Origin: Desulfosporosinus fructosivorans
Lineage (GTDB): Bacteria; Bacillota; Desulfitobacteriia; Desulfitobacteriales; Desulfitobacteriaceae
Reading direction: 5' to 3'
NCBI RefSeq assembly: GCF_004766045.1
Contig: NZ_SPQQ01000001.1
Location: 186,001 to 250,000 of the forward strand
DNA length: 64,000 nt
The position numbers were made by a program, and so were the translations under genes. The notes below the pieces were generated by a model, which saw nothing but the letters and a program-made list of their open reading frames with translations, did no database searches and had not been told where the DNA came from. Positions 32,424 to 41,953 of the stretch are shown here, one piece after another; positions within the stretch are counted from its first letter, which is position 1; each line of letters begins with the position of its first letter.

Positions 32424-33684
32424 AAATGTAAGCGAATATATTAACAAGGTCTGCAACCAGATCAGATGGAAAAGGGTCCGTCCGGTCATCGCCAGAGAAC
32501 TGGAAAACCACATTGACGATCAGATTCAAAGCTACCTATCCAGCGGCATGGAGCCCGACGAAGCAACTGAAAAAGCGCTTATTCAGATGGGCGACCCAAT
32601 GGAGACCGGCTCGGCGCTTGACCGCACGCATCGTCCCAAACCTGAGTGGAGCATGCTGATACTCATGACTGTTGCCCTTTTGATCGGTCTTGCCATCCGC
32701 ATGTTTGTCTCTTCCGTAAATGAATTTGGCCACCCCCTGCTGCCCGGCTCTCTGTTGGCGGTTGCTATTGGCGTGGTCTGTATGACGGTTGTCTACTTTT
32801 TTGATTTTTCGTTAATTGGGAAATACCCCAAACTCACCCAAGTCTTAATAATTTTTTCGACCCTGGTCGTTTTTGTTTTATCACCTCGCGTTAAGGGCGC
32901 ACCCCAATATCTGTATTACGTTGTTTTGCTGCTGCCAATCGCGTATGCCGCCTTTGTTTATATTCAGAGGAAAAAGGGCTATTGGGGAATCGGGTTAAGT
33001 TTGATCGCTGCATTTATTCTCTCTAGTATCCCCTTTGCGGGATCACTTATGTCAGAAACATTTCTGGTGTTCCTATCCTGCCTGATCATGTTGAACCTTG
33101 CGATCGCTAAAGATTGGTTTTGTTCCAAACCCGCATTGGGGTTTATACTTGCAAATTTGCCGGCATTGGCTGGAGTATTGGCATTGATATTTACATATAT
33201 CGAGGGCATCACACACCATCTCGGCATAGGGTACTACTATCTCCCGAACTTGATAAAGGCGCTTCTTCGCGGTTCAAAGCTGTTTGGACAAGGTGATTCC
33301 GCGCTTTACAATGTCCTCCCGTTCAGTTATGACGAGAGATATTTGCTTGCCTATCTGACATACAGGTTTGGCTGGATAGCCTTTTTCGCAATTGTTACCG
33401 TGCTGAGCGCCTTCATTGTTCGCGGCTTTTACCTTAGTTTCAAACAGACAAGTATACTTGGGTTGTTTATCTCCACTGCTGTGTTGCTCACCTTCACCTT
33501 TCAGACCATTATCTACATTATATCTAATCTGGGTTTTCCGTTCTTCTCCGCCATTACGTTACCTTTCATCGCCTATGGGAAGACGGCGACGGTGGTGAAT
33601 ATGGCGCTAATCGGACTTATGCTTTCGGTATTTAGGACAGGAGCACTTAGATTTGATAATCCTTATGATCCGCCAATAGCCTAA
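32410..33684 (+). CDS. HAAS-domain protein fused to an FtsW/RodA-like membrane domain
   Basis: This 424-residue protein has residues 1-75 as the HAAS/permease-prefix domain typical of PadR partners (VSEYINKVCNQIRWKRVRP, then ENHIDDQIQSYLSSGMEPDEATEKALIQMGDP). Residues 80-415 hold about ten membrane helices. The last third matches the SEDS family (GSKLFGQGDSALYNVLPFSYDERYLLAYLTYRFGWIAFFAI, then PFFSAITLPFIAYGKTATVVNMALIGLMLSV, like the LPFISYGGSS motif of FtsW/RodA/SpoVE). SEDS proteins are peptidoglycan glycosyltransferases. Whether this divergent form polymerises glycan is unknown. Its control by PadR suggests an envelope-stress role. Confidence 0.9.
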   Translation: MPSRENVSEYINKVCNQIRWKRVRPVIARELENHIDDQIQSYLSSGMEPDEATEKALIQMGDPMETGSALDRTHRPKPEWSMLILMTVALLIGLAIRMFVSSVNEFGHPLLPGSLLAVAIGVVCMTVVYFFDFSLIGKYPKLTQVLIIFSTLVVFVLSPRVKGAPQYLYYVVLLLPIAYAAFVYIQRKKGYWGIGLSLIAAFILSSIPFAGSLMSETFLVFLSCLIMLNLAIAKDWFCSKPALGFILANLPALAGVLALIFTYIEGITHHLGIGYYYLPNLIKALLRGSKLFGQGDSALYNVLPFSYDERYLLAYLTYRFGWIAFFAIVTVLSAFIVRGFYLSFKQTSILGLFISTAVLLTFTFQTIIYIISNLGFPFFSAITLPFIAYGKTATVVNMALIGLMLSVFRTGALRFDNPYDPPIA

Positions 33685-34133
33685 GTAAAAAATCGCCCCC
33701 ACTCAATTAATTAGAGGAAAACCTCTTAATCATTTTATAAAGAACATATGTTCCCATGGTCCTAATTATGGAAATTGCACACTTTAATTTAAAAAGCCTA
33801 AGCTTTCAGTCGAAAAACCTAAGTACTGGTAAAACATTAGTGTTATCCAACCGGGCAAATTTCTCGGCATACTTAAAGGTAAAACCGTCAGGAAGCCATT
33901 TAGGTAATAGCGGCTTTGAAGGAAGATACTTTATAACTCCAAAAAATCAATTAGGCTTTTGATTGATTTCAAAATATATGAGGGGAATATTCCCAAAAAT
34001 TGCAGGAGAATATTGGAAAGCGTGGAATATATAATTCTATAATTCAAATAACGGGAATATTCTTATTTAATGTGATTGGTAAAGGGGGAAAGAACGTTTC
34101 ACTAATGCAAGGTAAGAAAGGATTGATGAAAAT
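33685..34133. other. Intergenic region with a terminator-like hairpin
   Basis: ATTAGAGG-AAAA-CCTCTTAAT at about 33710-33731 can end the preceding operon. A 68-residue frame at 33756-33962 has no ribosome binding site or domain. The word GGGAATATTC occurs at about 33983 and 34053, and a related ATATTCCG pair follows near 36483. These may be operators for the surface protein gene but are unproven. Confidence 0.45.
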
Positions 34134-36398
34134 TTGTTAAGAAGGATTCGACCTTTAAACTTTATGGTGATTTTTATGCTCTTTTTACAATTAGCAGTTT
34201 ATCCGGTAAATTCCCTTGGAAGTGAGAAAGCGGGCATTACGGTCGAGCAGGCTGTGCAGATAGTTAAGGATAATTTCAGTATCCCAGAGAAATATTCACG
34301 AATGTCTACGGGATACAATGAGTATAACAACCAGGCTACTTATTCCCTAAACTGGCATTCACCCGAAGCACCAGGTGGAAGTTTCCATGCAATGGTCGAC
34401 GTAAAGACCGGAGAAATTATCAACATTAATCAATGGCAGGAATCGTTGAAGCCGTCTTTTAAGCTACCTGTTCTATCCATAGGCGATGCGGAGAAAATAG
34501 CCACTGATTTAGTCTCGAAATTAGCAAGTAAACATCAAGCGGAAATGCAACTTGTAAAAGATAACCAAGAGACTTTCTCATTAAATAACTCTCAACCTTT
34601 TTCCTACAATTTCCGCTGGATCCGTATGGTAAACGGTATTCCGTTTCCTGGAAACGGAGTGAATGTGAGTGTTAGTGGAGACAATGGGTTAATTAATAAC
34701 TATAACAATAATTGGACACCAGATCTTGTGTTTCCAGAGGCGTCAAAGGTTATCACTCCGGAAAAGGCGCTTCAGGTGTTTACAGATACTCCGATGCTCG
34801 AATTGCAGTACTTTATTCCTCAAATCACGAATCCTCAAACGGGGGAACCGCAACGTGTGCTTCTCGTGTATCAGTTGAAAGATAAATACTACGGAGGAGC
34901 GATCGATGCGCTAAATGGGGAGCCTGTGATTCCTAATACTGTAGGAATTAACACATCCATTAGCTCAGTTGGTGGTGTCTCAGGGACTTCGTTTGTATCT
35001 ACAACATTGTGGGCGGCAACAACAGCAACAACAGCAACAACAGCAACAACAGCAACAACAGCAACAAGAGTAACAGCAACAGCGACGGAGGCCGCTTCTC
35101 CAGCTATAGAAGCTTCAGCTAGTCAGGACACTACGGAGAGTTCCCAACAAATCAGCCAGGCAGAAGCGGCTGAGATTGTCAAGAAAGCGGTTAAAATTCC
35201 TAAGGGACTCACTCTCCAAAATTCCGGCCTGAATACAGACTGGCAGAACCCTAGTGAACAATTATGGGATTTAAATTGGAGTAGTCAGTCTCCTAGTATG
35301 GGAGAAAACCGTTTCGTTAGTGCTCAAGTGAATGCTAAGACTGGGGATCTAATCAGTTTTTATATGTCCAATGAGGCAAACTCAGATGACAAGTCTAAGC
35401 CCGTTACTCGTAAAGAGGCCCAAAAAATAGCAGATAACTTTCTCGAACAAATACAGCCTGAGCGTTTTAAGCTCGTTAAGATGGACTCAGAAGACTTCTA
35501 TAGAGGTAAAATGCCTCTCAATACCCAGAGCTTTAGCTATGTTAGAGTTGTCAACGGTATTCCAGTTTCACGGAACGGAATGAACATAACCGTTGATACG
35601 GTTGCTAAACAGGTAAACAATTACAATATGAACTGGACTAACTCAGAGTTTCCAAGTTCCACTGATGTACTTCCTCTGAGCAAAGCAACTGAACAGTTCT
35701 TGAAAATGCGTCCATTGGCGTTGAACTACACCTCGATTTTCAAACAGAATGGGGAGCAGGAAGCTCGCTTAGTTTATCAACCGAATATAGACTATAACAT
35801 GTACATTCCTTCAATACTTGATGCTAAAACTGGTGACGCTATGGATTGGTATGGCAAATCGCAGTCCCAGTGGTCTAAATCCCATAAGTATACGGATATT
35901 CAAGGGAATTATGCGGAAAAGGAAATAGGTATAATGGGTCTGACGGGAGCTTTTGGAGAATACGGAGAGACCTTCCGTCCAGATGAAAAAATAACCGCTG
36001 GATCGCTTTTGCGGGCGATGCTTACGGCGGAAGGTAATAACCGAGATCGCGTTTTGAGCGATGAGGATGTTTTAAAAATTGCCAAAGAGCGTGATTGGAT
36101 CAAGGATGATTTGAAACTAGAGTCTGAATTGAGTAGAATGGATCTGTCAAAAATCATGATTCGCCTCATAGATATGGATCCATCGGCGCGAGTTAAAGGA
36201 ATTTATGTTCTGCCATTTACAGATGCAGCAACGATTGAACCTGATTCATTGGGTTATATTGCGCTTAGCTGGGGATTGGGCATTCTGAAAATCGATGGGA
36301 ATGTTGTACAGCCCAACCAAAGTGTTACAAGAGCAGAAGCTGCCTATGCTCTGGTCCATGCCTATGCATTGGAACCGCAAAGTTCTAATATGAAATAA
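34134..36398 (+). CDS. Secreted YcdB/YcdC-repeat protein with SLH domains
   Basis: This 754-residue protein starts at TTG after AAGGATTGATGAAAA. A signal peptide covers residues 1-29. Two long repeats (about 30-275 and 340-580) have the YcdB/YcdC-PepSY-like pattern: ITVEQAVQIVKDNFSIP, then AMVDVKTGEIININ and FRWIRMVNGIPFPGNGVNVSV, matched in the second repeat by SYVRVVNGIPVSRNGMNITV. An Ala-Thr linker (about 293-318) joins them. Residues 600-750 carry S-layer-homology motifs (FTDAATI, then GILKIDGNVVQPNQSVTRAEAAYALVHA), which attach proteins to pyruvylated wall polymers. A role as a protease inhibitor or surface scaffold has been proposed for PepSY-like proteins. The gene is monocistronic. 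Confidence 0.9.
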   Translation: MLRRIRPLNFMVIFMLFLQLAVYPVNSLGSEKAGITVEQAVQIVKDNFSIPEKYSRMSTGYNEYNNQATYSLNWHSPEAPGGSFHAMVDVKTGEIININQWQESLKPSFKLPVLSIGDAEKIATDLVSKLASKHQAEMQLVKDNQETFSLNNSQPFSYNFRWIRMVNGIPFPGNGVNVSVSGDNGLINNYNNNWTPDLVFPEASKVITPEKALQVFTDTPMLELQYFIPQITNPQTGEPQRVLLVYQLKDKYYGGAIDALNGEPVIPNTVGINTSISSVGGVSGTSFVSTTLWAATTATTATTATTATTATRVTATATEAASPAIEASASQDTTESSQQISQAEAAEIVKKAVKIPKGLTLQNSGLNTDWQNPSEQLWDLNWSSQSPSMGENRFVSAQVNAKTGDLISFYMSNEANSDDKSKPVTRKEAQKIADNFLEQIQPERFKLVKMDSEDFYRGKMPLNTQSFSYVRVVNGIPVSRNGMNITVDTVAKQVNNYNMNWTNSEFPSSTDVLPLSKATEQFLKMRPLALNYTSIFKQNGEQEARLVYQPNIDYNMYIPSILDAKTGDAMDWYGKSQSQWSKSHKYTDIQGNYAEKEIGIMGLTGAFGEYGETFRPDEKITAGSLLRAMLTAEGNNRDRVLSDEDVLKIAKERDWIKDDLKLESELSRMDLSKIMIRLIDMDPSARVKGIYVLPFTDAATIEPDSLGYIALSWGLGILKIDGNVVQPNQSVTRAEAAYALVHAYALEPQSSNMK
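35018..35066 (+). repeat. Trinucleotide/9-mer tandem repeat (Ala-Thr-Thr)
   Basis: Consecutive GCAACAACA units encode an Ala-Thr-Thr linker between the two YcdB-like repeats of the SLH protein. Slippage would change linker length without shifting the frame. Confidence 0.92.
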
Positions 36399-36425
36399 TT
36401 GTCTTTCAGAGGATTGATACAAGAT

Positions 36426-36468
36426 AAGTAGGTAATTTGGCTATTTAGCTAAATTACCTACTTTTTTT
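36426..36468 (+). terminator. Terminator after the SLH protein gene
   Basis: AAGTAGGTAATTT pairs with AAATTACCTACTT across an inner GGCTATTTAGCT, followed by a T7 run. Confidence 0.9.
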
Positions 36469-36609
36469 ATGTTTATGTGTAAATATTCCGAATATTCCGG
36501 AAGATTGCAGTGGAGGGTATATACTAAAAGATATACATTTCTTTAGACATAACAGTAAAAACTAAGCCTAAAGGTCTAAAGATCTGAGGAAGATGAGGTA
36601 TTTATAAGC

Positions 36610-37503
36610 ATGCTCACGGTTCGTGAATTGGTGGAAGAATTCAGCTTTGAGATTCTAGCCGGACATGAAGGGTTAGCCAAGAAAATCGAAGATTACAGTA
36701 TCAAACGCCCAAGTGCAGAATTAGTTGGCTATTTAACGTATTTAACCCCGAAGCGAATTCAGATCTACGGGAGAACCGAGTTGGGTCTGATTAAACAAAT
36801 GGAAGAGTCCGCGCGGCGTGTCAATATCTCTAATGTTATGGATAAAGAAGTTCCCTGTATTATTGTGACTCGTGGATTACCTGTGCCAGGGGAATTGATC
36901 GAGTTGGCCAGTGAGAGGCGGATTCCTCTGTTAACCACTGAACGCTCAACGACCCGATTGTTTTACTTACTTATTCGCTATCTCGCAAATCACCTGGCAC
37001 CTAGCACACTTTTGCACGGCGGATTGGTGGATGTCTATGGGGTGGGTGTTTTAATTACCGGTGACAGTGGAATCGGTAAAAGTGAGGTTGCCCTAGAATT
37101 GATTAAAAACGGTCATTTGTTGGTGGCGGATGATGCAGTAGAAGTACGTCGCGTCGATGAAGAACACATAAGGGGGAAGGCTCCTGAGCGAATCAAGCAT
37201 TTACTGGAGGTCCGCGGTTTAGGAATTCTCGATGTCACCACCTTGTTTGGGGCAGGTGCGGTCCGGGATGAGAAAGATATCCACCTGATTGTGCACCTTG
37301 AGGAATGGCAGGAAGGGAAGGAATATGATCGTCTAGGGATTGACCCTCCTGCAACGGAGGAAATCTTAGGAATTTATCTTCCTAAGATTATCGTTCCAGT
37401 ACGTCCGGGGCGCACGATTGCATCTATTATTGAAGTTGCTGTGATGCAGAACAGGTTGAGGCACGAAAAGATACGCTCACTCAAGGTTTTAGGCCTCGCT
37501 TAG
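36610..37503 (+). CDS. hprK: HPr kinase/phosphorylase
   Basis: This 297-residue enzyme phosphorylates HPr on its regulatory serine with ATP or PPi and removes that phosphate again, linking carbon supply to catabolite control through CcpA. The N-terminal domain (1-130) is the HprK fold. The kinase domain has Walker A GDSGIGKS (residues 151-158), LLVADDAVEVRR and the signature EVRGLGILDVTTLFGAGAVR. The gene is followed by a PTS permease and the general PTS genes rather than by lgt, its partner in many Firmicutes. It is preceded by its own leader after the SLH terminator. Confidence 0.96.
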   Translation: MLTVRELVEEFSFEILAGHEGLAKKIEDYSIKRPSAELVGYLTYLTPKRIQIYGRTELGLIKQMEESARRVNISNVMDKEVPCIIVTRGLPVPGELIELASERRIPLLTTERSTTRLFYLLIRYLANHLAPSTLLHGGLVDVYGVGVLITGDSGIGKSEVALELIKNGHLLVADDAVEVRRVDEEHIRGKAPERIKHLLEVRGLGILDVTTLFGAGAVRDEKDIHLIVHLEEWQEGKEYDRLGIDPPATEEILGIYLPKIIVPVRPGRTIASIIEVAVMQNRLRHEKIRSLKVLGLA

Positions 37504-37636
37504 AGGGGACAAGTAGGCCTTTTCAATTAATGTTGAACATTGGGACTTCGGTGACGAAAGACGCCTATCCCAAAGGGAACACTTCTCCTACTAATAGAAG
37601 TGAGAATCTTAGAATTGGATAAAGGGAGTTTGGTTT

Positions 37637-39622
37637 ATGTTTAAAAAATCATTTCAAGTGCTTCAGCAAATTGGTCGAGCCTTAATGACCCCGGTTGCCG
37701 TTCTACCTGCCGCAGGCTTGTTGCTCCGCTTCGGAAGCCCAGATTTGCTTAATATGCCGGTGATTAAGTCGGCGGGCGGAGTCATCTTTGAAAATCTGCC
37801 TCTGGTCTTTGCTGTAGGGGTAGCGATAGGATTGGCCGGAGGGGAAGGGGTTGCGGGGTTAGCTGCGGTCATTGGTTATCTCATCTTGACTAAGACCCTA
37901 GACAACATGGGAGAATCTTTTCAGTCGGCTCTTCCGTATCAAGGCGCGACTCATTTTATCGATATGGGTGTGTTTGGCGGGATTATTATTGGTTTGGTGG
38001 CCGCCCTTTTGTACAAAAGGTTTTATAACATAAAGCTACACCCTGTGCTGGGATTCTTTGCAGGAAAACGCTTTGTGCCTATTATTACTGCCGTAGCCGC
38101 CGTAATCCTGGGAGTGGTGTTTGCCTATGTTTGGCCGCCTATTCAACAGGGGATTGACGCTGCAAGTAATTGGGTTATGAATGCAGCGTCTGGTCCGTTC
38201 TTTTTCGGATTTATCCAGCGCCTGTTGATACCCTTTGGACTTCATCACATCTTCCAAACCCCGTTTTACTTTACCATGGGAAGCTTTATGGACCCCACAA
38301 CTGGACAGGTGGTTCATGGAGAGATGGCGCGTTATTTCGCTGGAGACAAAACCGCAGGACGCTTTATGGTGGGGCTGTTCCCGTACATGATCTTTGGACT
38401 ACCAGCAGCAGCGTTAGCTATGATTCATGAAGCCCGGGCTGATCGGCGTAAAGCAATATCTGGGTTGCTGATTTCAGCTGCGTTAACCTCCATGTTGACA
38501 GGAATTACAGAACCGATCGAGTTCGTCTTCTTGTTTCTCGCTCCTCCCTTATTTCTAGTGCATGCCTTATTAGCAGGCTTTTCCTTCACCGTTATGGATC
38601 TGCTTCAGGTTAAACATGGCTATACTTTTTCGGGTGGGGGAATTGACTATGTTTTAAACTATGGGCTGTCAACCAATGGGTGGATGGTTGTCCCCTTTGG
38701 CTTGTTACTGGGGGTACTATATTACTTCATCTTCAGGTTTGCGATTCGCAAATGGGATCTCAAGACGCCTGGTCGCGAATCAGACTCAGAACTGGAGGAA
38801 ATCCAAACGAACGCCCAGTCTGTTTCTGCCGGGAGTAAGGCAGCAAATATCCTTAAGGCGTTTGGAGGGAAGGATAACTTAACTGCCCTTGATGCCTGTA
38901 TTACTCGTCTGCGGATTACGGTTAAAGATCCAGGGCTGGTAAATATCGCAGAACTCAAAAATTTAGGAGCTTCTGGGGTCTTGGAGGTGGGGGAAAATTT
39001 CCAAGCCATTTTCGGCACCCAATCAGATTCCTTAAAGGAAGAAATGAAAGAAATAATCCGTACAGGGGGGACGGGAGATAAGGAAGATGCAAAAATATCA
39101 GGAACTTCGCTTCTACCTAATCCACAAAAACCAGAACCTGTCCCTCCGAAGCCCACAATGGACAAAGCCATATCAATCTATGCACCCCTTGCTGGAGAAA
39201 TTATCGACCTTGCCGAAGTGCCTGATCCTGTTTTTGCAGAGAAGATGATGGGCGACGGATTTGGAATTAAGCCTTCTGACGGTCTGGTGTTATCTCCAGT
39301 GAAAGGGAAAGTCCATAATACATTCCCGACGAAACATGCGTTAGGTTTAGTGAGCGAAGAGGGTCTGGAAATACTCATTCATGTCGGGCTAGATACGGTG
39401 AATCTGAAGGGCCAAGGCTTTGAAATGTTGGTGACGGAAGGGGACTTGGTTAGCGTAGGAACTCCGTTATTAAAGGTGGACTTACCCTATATTGAGGCTA
39501 ATGCCAAGTCTTCTATTACTCCGATTGTGTTTACAAATTTAGAAGGCCGAACTTTGGAAATCAAAAAAGGTCTAGCTGAAGCGGGGAAAACTTTAGTTTG
39601 TGTCGTTCAACCGGGAACCTAG
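37637..39622 (+). CDS. nagE: PTS permease EIICBA, GlcNAc/glucose family
   Basis: This 661-residue permease imports and phosphorylates a hexose or GlcNAc. The EIIC domain (1-375) has about ten helices and the conserved [12 protein letters not shown] substrate loop. The EIIB domain (400-475) carries the phospho-cysteine Cys421 in [11 protein letters not shown] Pro-rich linker joins the EIIA domain (510-660), with His567 and phospho-acceptor His582 in [11 protein letters not shown]. All three domains are present, so it needs only HPr and EI, which are encoded next. Nearby nagA and nagB favour GlcNAc over glucose, but the domain order is shared with PtsG, so substrate is inferred. The start follows AAAGGGAG. 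Confidence 0.85.
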   Translation: MFKKSFQVLQQIGRALMTPVAVLPAAGLLLRFGSPDLLNMPVIKSAGGVIFENLPLVFAVGVAIGLAGGEGVAGLAAVIGYLILTKTLDNMGESFQSALPYQGATHFIDMGVFGGIIIGLVAALLYKRFYNIKLHPVLGFFAGKRFVPIITAVAAVILGVVFAYVWPPIQQGIDAASNWVMNAASGPFFFGFIQRLLIPFGLHHIFQTPFYFTMGSFMDPTTGQVVHGEMARYFAGDKTAGRFMVGLFPYMIFGLPAAALAMIHEARADRRKAISGLLISAALTSMLTGITEPIEFVFLFLAPPLFLVHALLAGFSFTVMDLLQVKHGYTFSGGGIDYVLNYGLSTNGWMVVPFGLLLGVLYYFIFRFAIRKWDLKTPGRESDSELEEIQTNAQSVSAGSKAANILKAFGGKDNLTALDACITRLRITVKDPGLVNIAELKNLGASGVLEVGENFQAIFGTQSDSLKEEMKEIIRTGGTGDKEDAKISGTSLLPNPQKPEPVPPKPTMDKAISIYAPLAGEIIDLAEVPDPVFAEKMMGDGFGIKPSDGLVLSPVKGKVHNTFPTKHALGLVSEEGLEILIHVGLDTVNLKGQGFEMLVTEGDLVSVGTPLLKVDLPYIEANAKSSITPIVFTNLEGRTLEIKKGLAEAGKTLVCVVQPGT

Positions 39623-39672
39623 TAATTAGATCCCAGTCAAGTATAATATTAGTTTGGAGAGGATGCTGAACA

Positions 39673-39921
39673 ATGAAAAAAACATTTATTATTAATAGTC
39701 CTTCGGGATTACACGCTAGGCCGGCCGCGCTGCTCGTGCAAAAGGCCAATTCATTTCCTTGTGATATTTCTTTGGTTAAAGGGGATAAAAAAGTGAACGC
39801 TAAAAGTATCATGAGTATACTCGCTTTAGGGATCGAAGCGAAGGAAGAAATCGTTGTCATAACTCAAGGGGAAAAGGAAGCTGAAGCTATGCAAGCGATT
39901 GGCGAACTTTTGGAAATCTAA
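39673..39921 (+). CDS. ptsH: Phosphocarrier protein HPr
   Basis: This 82-residue HPr carries His14 in SGLHARPAA, which takes phosphate from EI, and the regulatory Ser45 in AKSIMSIL, which HprK phosphorylates. It starts after GGAGAGGATGCTGAAC and is followed 20 bases later by ptsI. A second HPr gene, nearly identical from residue 10 onward, lies at 54259-54507. The central KANSFPCDISLVKGDKKVNAKS stretch is the same in both. Confidence 0.97.
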   Translation: MKKTFIINSPSGLHARPAALLVQKANSFPCDISLVKGDKKVNAKSIMSILALGIEAKEEIVVITQGEKEAEAMQAIGELLEI

Positions 39922-39940
39922 CATAAAAGGAGGGGTAGAG

Positions 39941-41662
39941 ATGGAGTACACTGGAATCAGCGCAGCTTCAGGCTATGCCTTGGGGCCAGCCTTTCTATTA
40001 CAGGATCGACAAATTCAAGTCTTAAAATCCGAGGTTACTAAAGAAAACCTGGACTCGGAAATACTGCGCTTTGAAGAAGCACTGAGGAAAGCTGCCCAGG
40101 ACCTTGAGGAGATCAAGGAAAGAGCCCGCCAAACGATCGGGTCTGAAGAAGCGGAGATTTTTACAGCGCATATCTTGGTGCTCCAAGATCCCGAATATAG
40201 TGGAGCAATCAAGGACATGATCCGTTCAGAGGCACGGAATGTGGAATGGGCAGTACAAGCGGTAACGGATCAGTTCCTCGAACTTTTTGCCAGCATGGAT
40301 AATGATTATATTCGGGAACGGGCAGCCGATTTGCGGGACGTTTCCAGCCGGTTGCTGCGGCATCTACTGGGAATAAGTACCCAGTCTTTGTCTGAGATCA
40401 CAGAAAAGGTGATTTTAGTAGCCTATGATTTAACCCCTTCGGATACAGCCCAGTTAGATAGGGACAAGGTAGTCGGCATTGTAACCAATATCGGAGGGAG
40501 AACGTCCCACTCGGCAATCATGGCCCGTTCAATGGAGATTCCTGCTGTTGTGGGTGTGCAGGATATTATGGAGAAGATTAAGTCTGGAGAGTTCGTCATT
40601 GTAGACGGAAGTGAGGGGAAAATAATTGTCAACCCTACAGAGGATTTGATCCAACTCTACAAGGAAAAGCAGCTTAGTTATGAAGCACAGCGGGAAGAAC
40701 TTAAGAAATTAGTTCAGCTACCTTCGATGACCCCAGACGGAATTCAGGTTGAACTTATAGCGAACATTGGGAATCCTAAGGATGGATTGGCCGCTGTTGA
40801 AAATGGTGCCGAAGGGATCGGGCTGTACCGAACTGAGTTTTTGTATATGGGCAGAGAAGCACTTCCCTCGGAAGAAGAGCAGTTTGAGGCGTATAAATCA
40901 GTGACCGAGATGTTTGGCAGGGAACATCCTGTGGTCATTCGTTCCCTAGATATTGGTGGAGACAAAGAGCTTCCTTATCTTGATATGCCTAAAGAAATGA
41001 ATCCTTTTCTGGGCTACCGAGCAATCCGACTCTGCCTCGACCGGACAGACATCTTCCGTACTCAGCTTAGAGCGATTTTGCGTGCCAGTGCCTATGGGAA
41101 TATTAAGTTGATGTACCCGATGATTGCTACACTGGAAGAACTCAGGAAAGCCAATAAAGTGTTGGAAACAGTGAAGCAAGAACTTCTTGCCGAAGCAATT
41201 CCATTTAACAAGGGCATGGAAGTCGGGATTATGGTGGAAATCCCGGCAGTGGCGGTAATGGCTGACCGTTTCGCTCGGGAAGTCGATTTCTTTAGCATTG
41301 GAACCAATGACTTGATTCAGTACACCATGGCTGCCGATCGTATGAATGAAACGGTTTCTTATCTGTATCAGCCCTTTAATCTAGCCGTACTGAGGTTGAT
41401 TAGGAGCGTAATTGAATCAGCGCATAAGGAAGGAAAACGGGTGGCTATGTGTGGGGAGATGGCGGGAGATTTAACCGCACTCCCAATTTTGCTCGGTCTG
41501 GGTCTGGACGAATTCAGCATGAGTGCCAGCTCGGTTTTACTGGCACGCGCCTTAGTTCGTCAACTGACGATGAAAAAAGCACGCTCAATTGCTGAGGCTG
41601 TTTTGGAGATGGATAACCCTCTTGAGATTGAGAACTTTGTGAAGCAAGAAATGCAGTGTTAA
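39941..41662 (+). CDS. ptsI: PTS enzyme I
   Basis: This 573-residue enzyme uses phosphoenolpyruvate to phosphorylate HPr. It starts at the ATG after AAAAGGAGGGG; the longer frame overlapping ptsH is discounted. The HPr-binding domain and phosphohistidine domain hold His190 in NIGGRTSHSAIMAR. The TIM-barrel PEP domain has GIGLYRTEFLYM, GGDKELPYL, the FSIGTNDLIQYTMAADR motif and the catalytic-Cys region RVAMCGEMAGD. The length is normal for the family. With hprK, the permease and ptsH it completes a full phosphorelay, and a terminator follows. Confidence 0.97.
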   Translation: MEYTGISAASGYALGPAFLLQDRQIQVLKSEVTKENLDSEILRFEEALRKAAQDLEEIKERARQTIGSEEAEIFTAHILVLQDPEYSGAIKDMIRSEARNVEWAVQAVTDQFLELFASMDNDYIRERAADLRDVSSRLLRHLLGISTQSLSEITEKVILVAYDLTPSDTAQLDRDKVVGIVTNIGGRTSHSAIMARSMEIPAVVGVQDIMEKIKSGEFVIVDGSEGKIIVNPTEDLIQLYKEKQLSYEAQREELKKLVQLPSMTPDGIQVELIANIGNPKDGLAAVENGAEGIGLYRTEFLYMGREALPSEEEQFEAYKSVTEMFGREHPVVIRSLDIGGDKELPYLDMPKEMNPFLGYRAIRLCLDRTDIFRTQLRAILRASAYGNIKLMYPMIATLEELRKANKVLETVKQELLAEAIPFNKGMEVGIMVEIPAVAVMADRFAREVDFFSIGTNDLIQYTMAADRMNETVSYLYQPFNLAVLRLIRSVIESAHKEGKRVAMCGEMAGDLTALPILLGLGLDEFSMSASSVLLARALVRQLTMKKARSIAEAVLEMDNPLEIENFVKQEMQC

Positions 41663-41736
41663 AAGTAATTTTTTACTAAGATTAAGTAGAGAATTTGAAA
41701 GGAACGCGAAAATGGGCTGTGTGAAAACACGGCTAA

Positions 41737-41776
41737 GAAAAACAGTCTAAAATGCAAGTTTTAGACTGTTTTTTGC
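41737..41776 (+). terminator. Terminator after ptsI
   Basis: AAACAGTCTAAAA with TTTTAGACTGTTT encloses six bases, followed by TTTT. Confidence 0.9.
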
Positions 41777-41953
41777 CATTTGAAGAAGGAAATAATGGGG
41801 AAATATATGTAGAAAGAAAACGTAAAAGCAGGTGTATAAGAATGTCAAGGCTAGGATTACTTATGGAAACGCAACTGCAACAGATTTATTAAGTGGTAAA
41901 ACAGCTACTGTGGACCCTGGGCAGCTAACTGGTACTCTAGTCAATAAAAAATT

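Noticed and set aside
33790..33945. Possible cyclic-di-GMP-type riboswitch upstream of the SLH protein gene
   Set aside because: GGTAAAACC and AGGTAATAGCGG words recall the class I aptamer, but the CGCAAAGCC core and second stem are absent.
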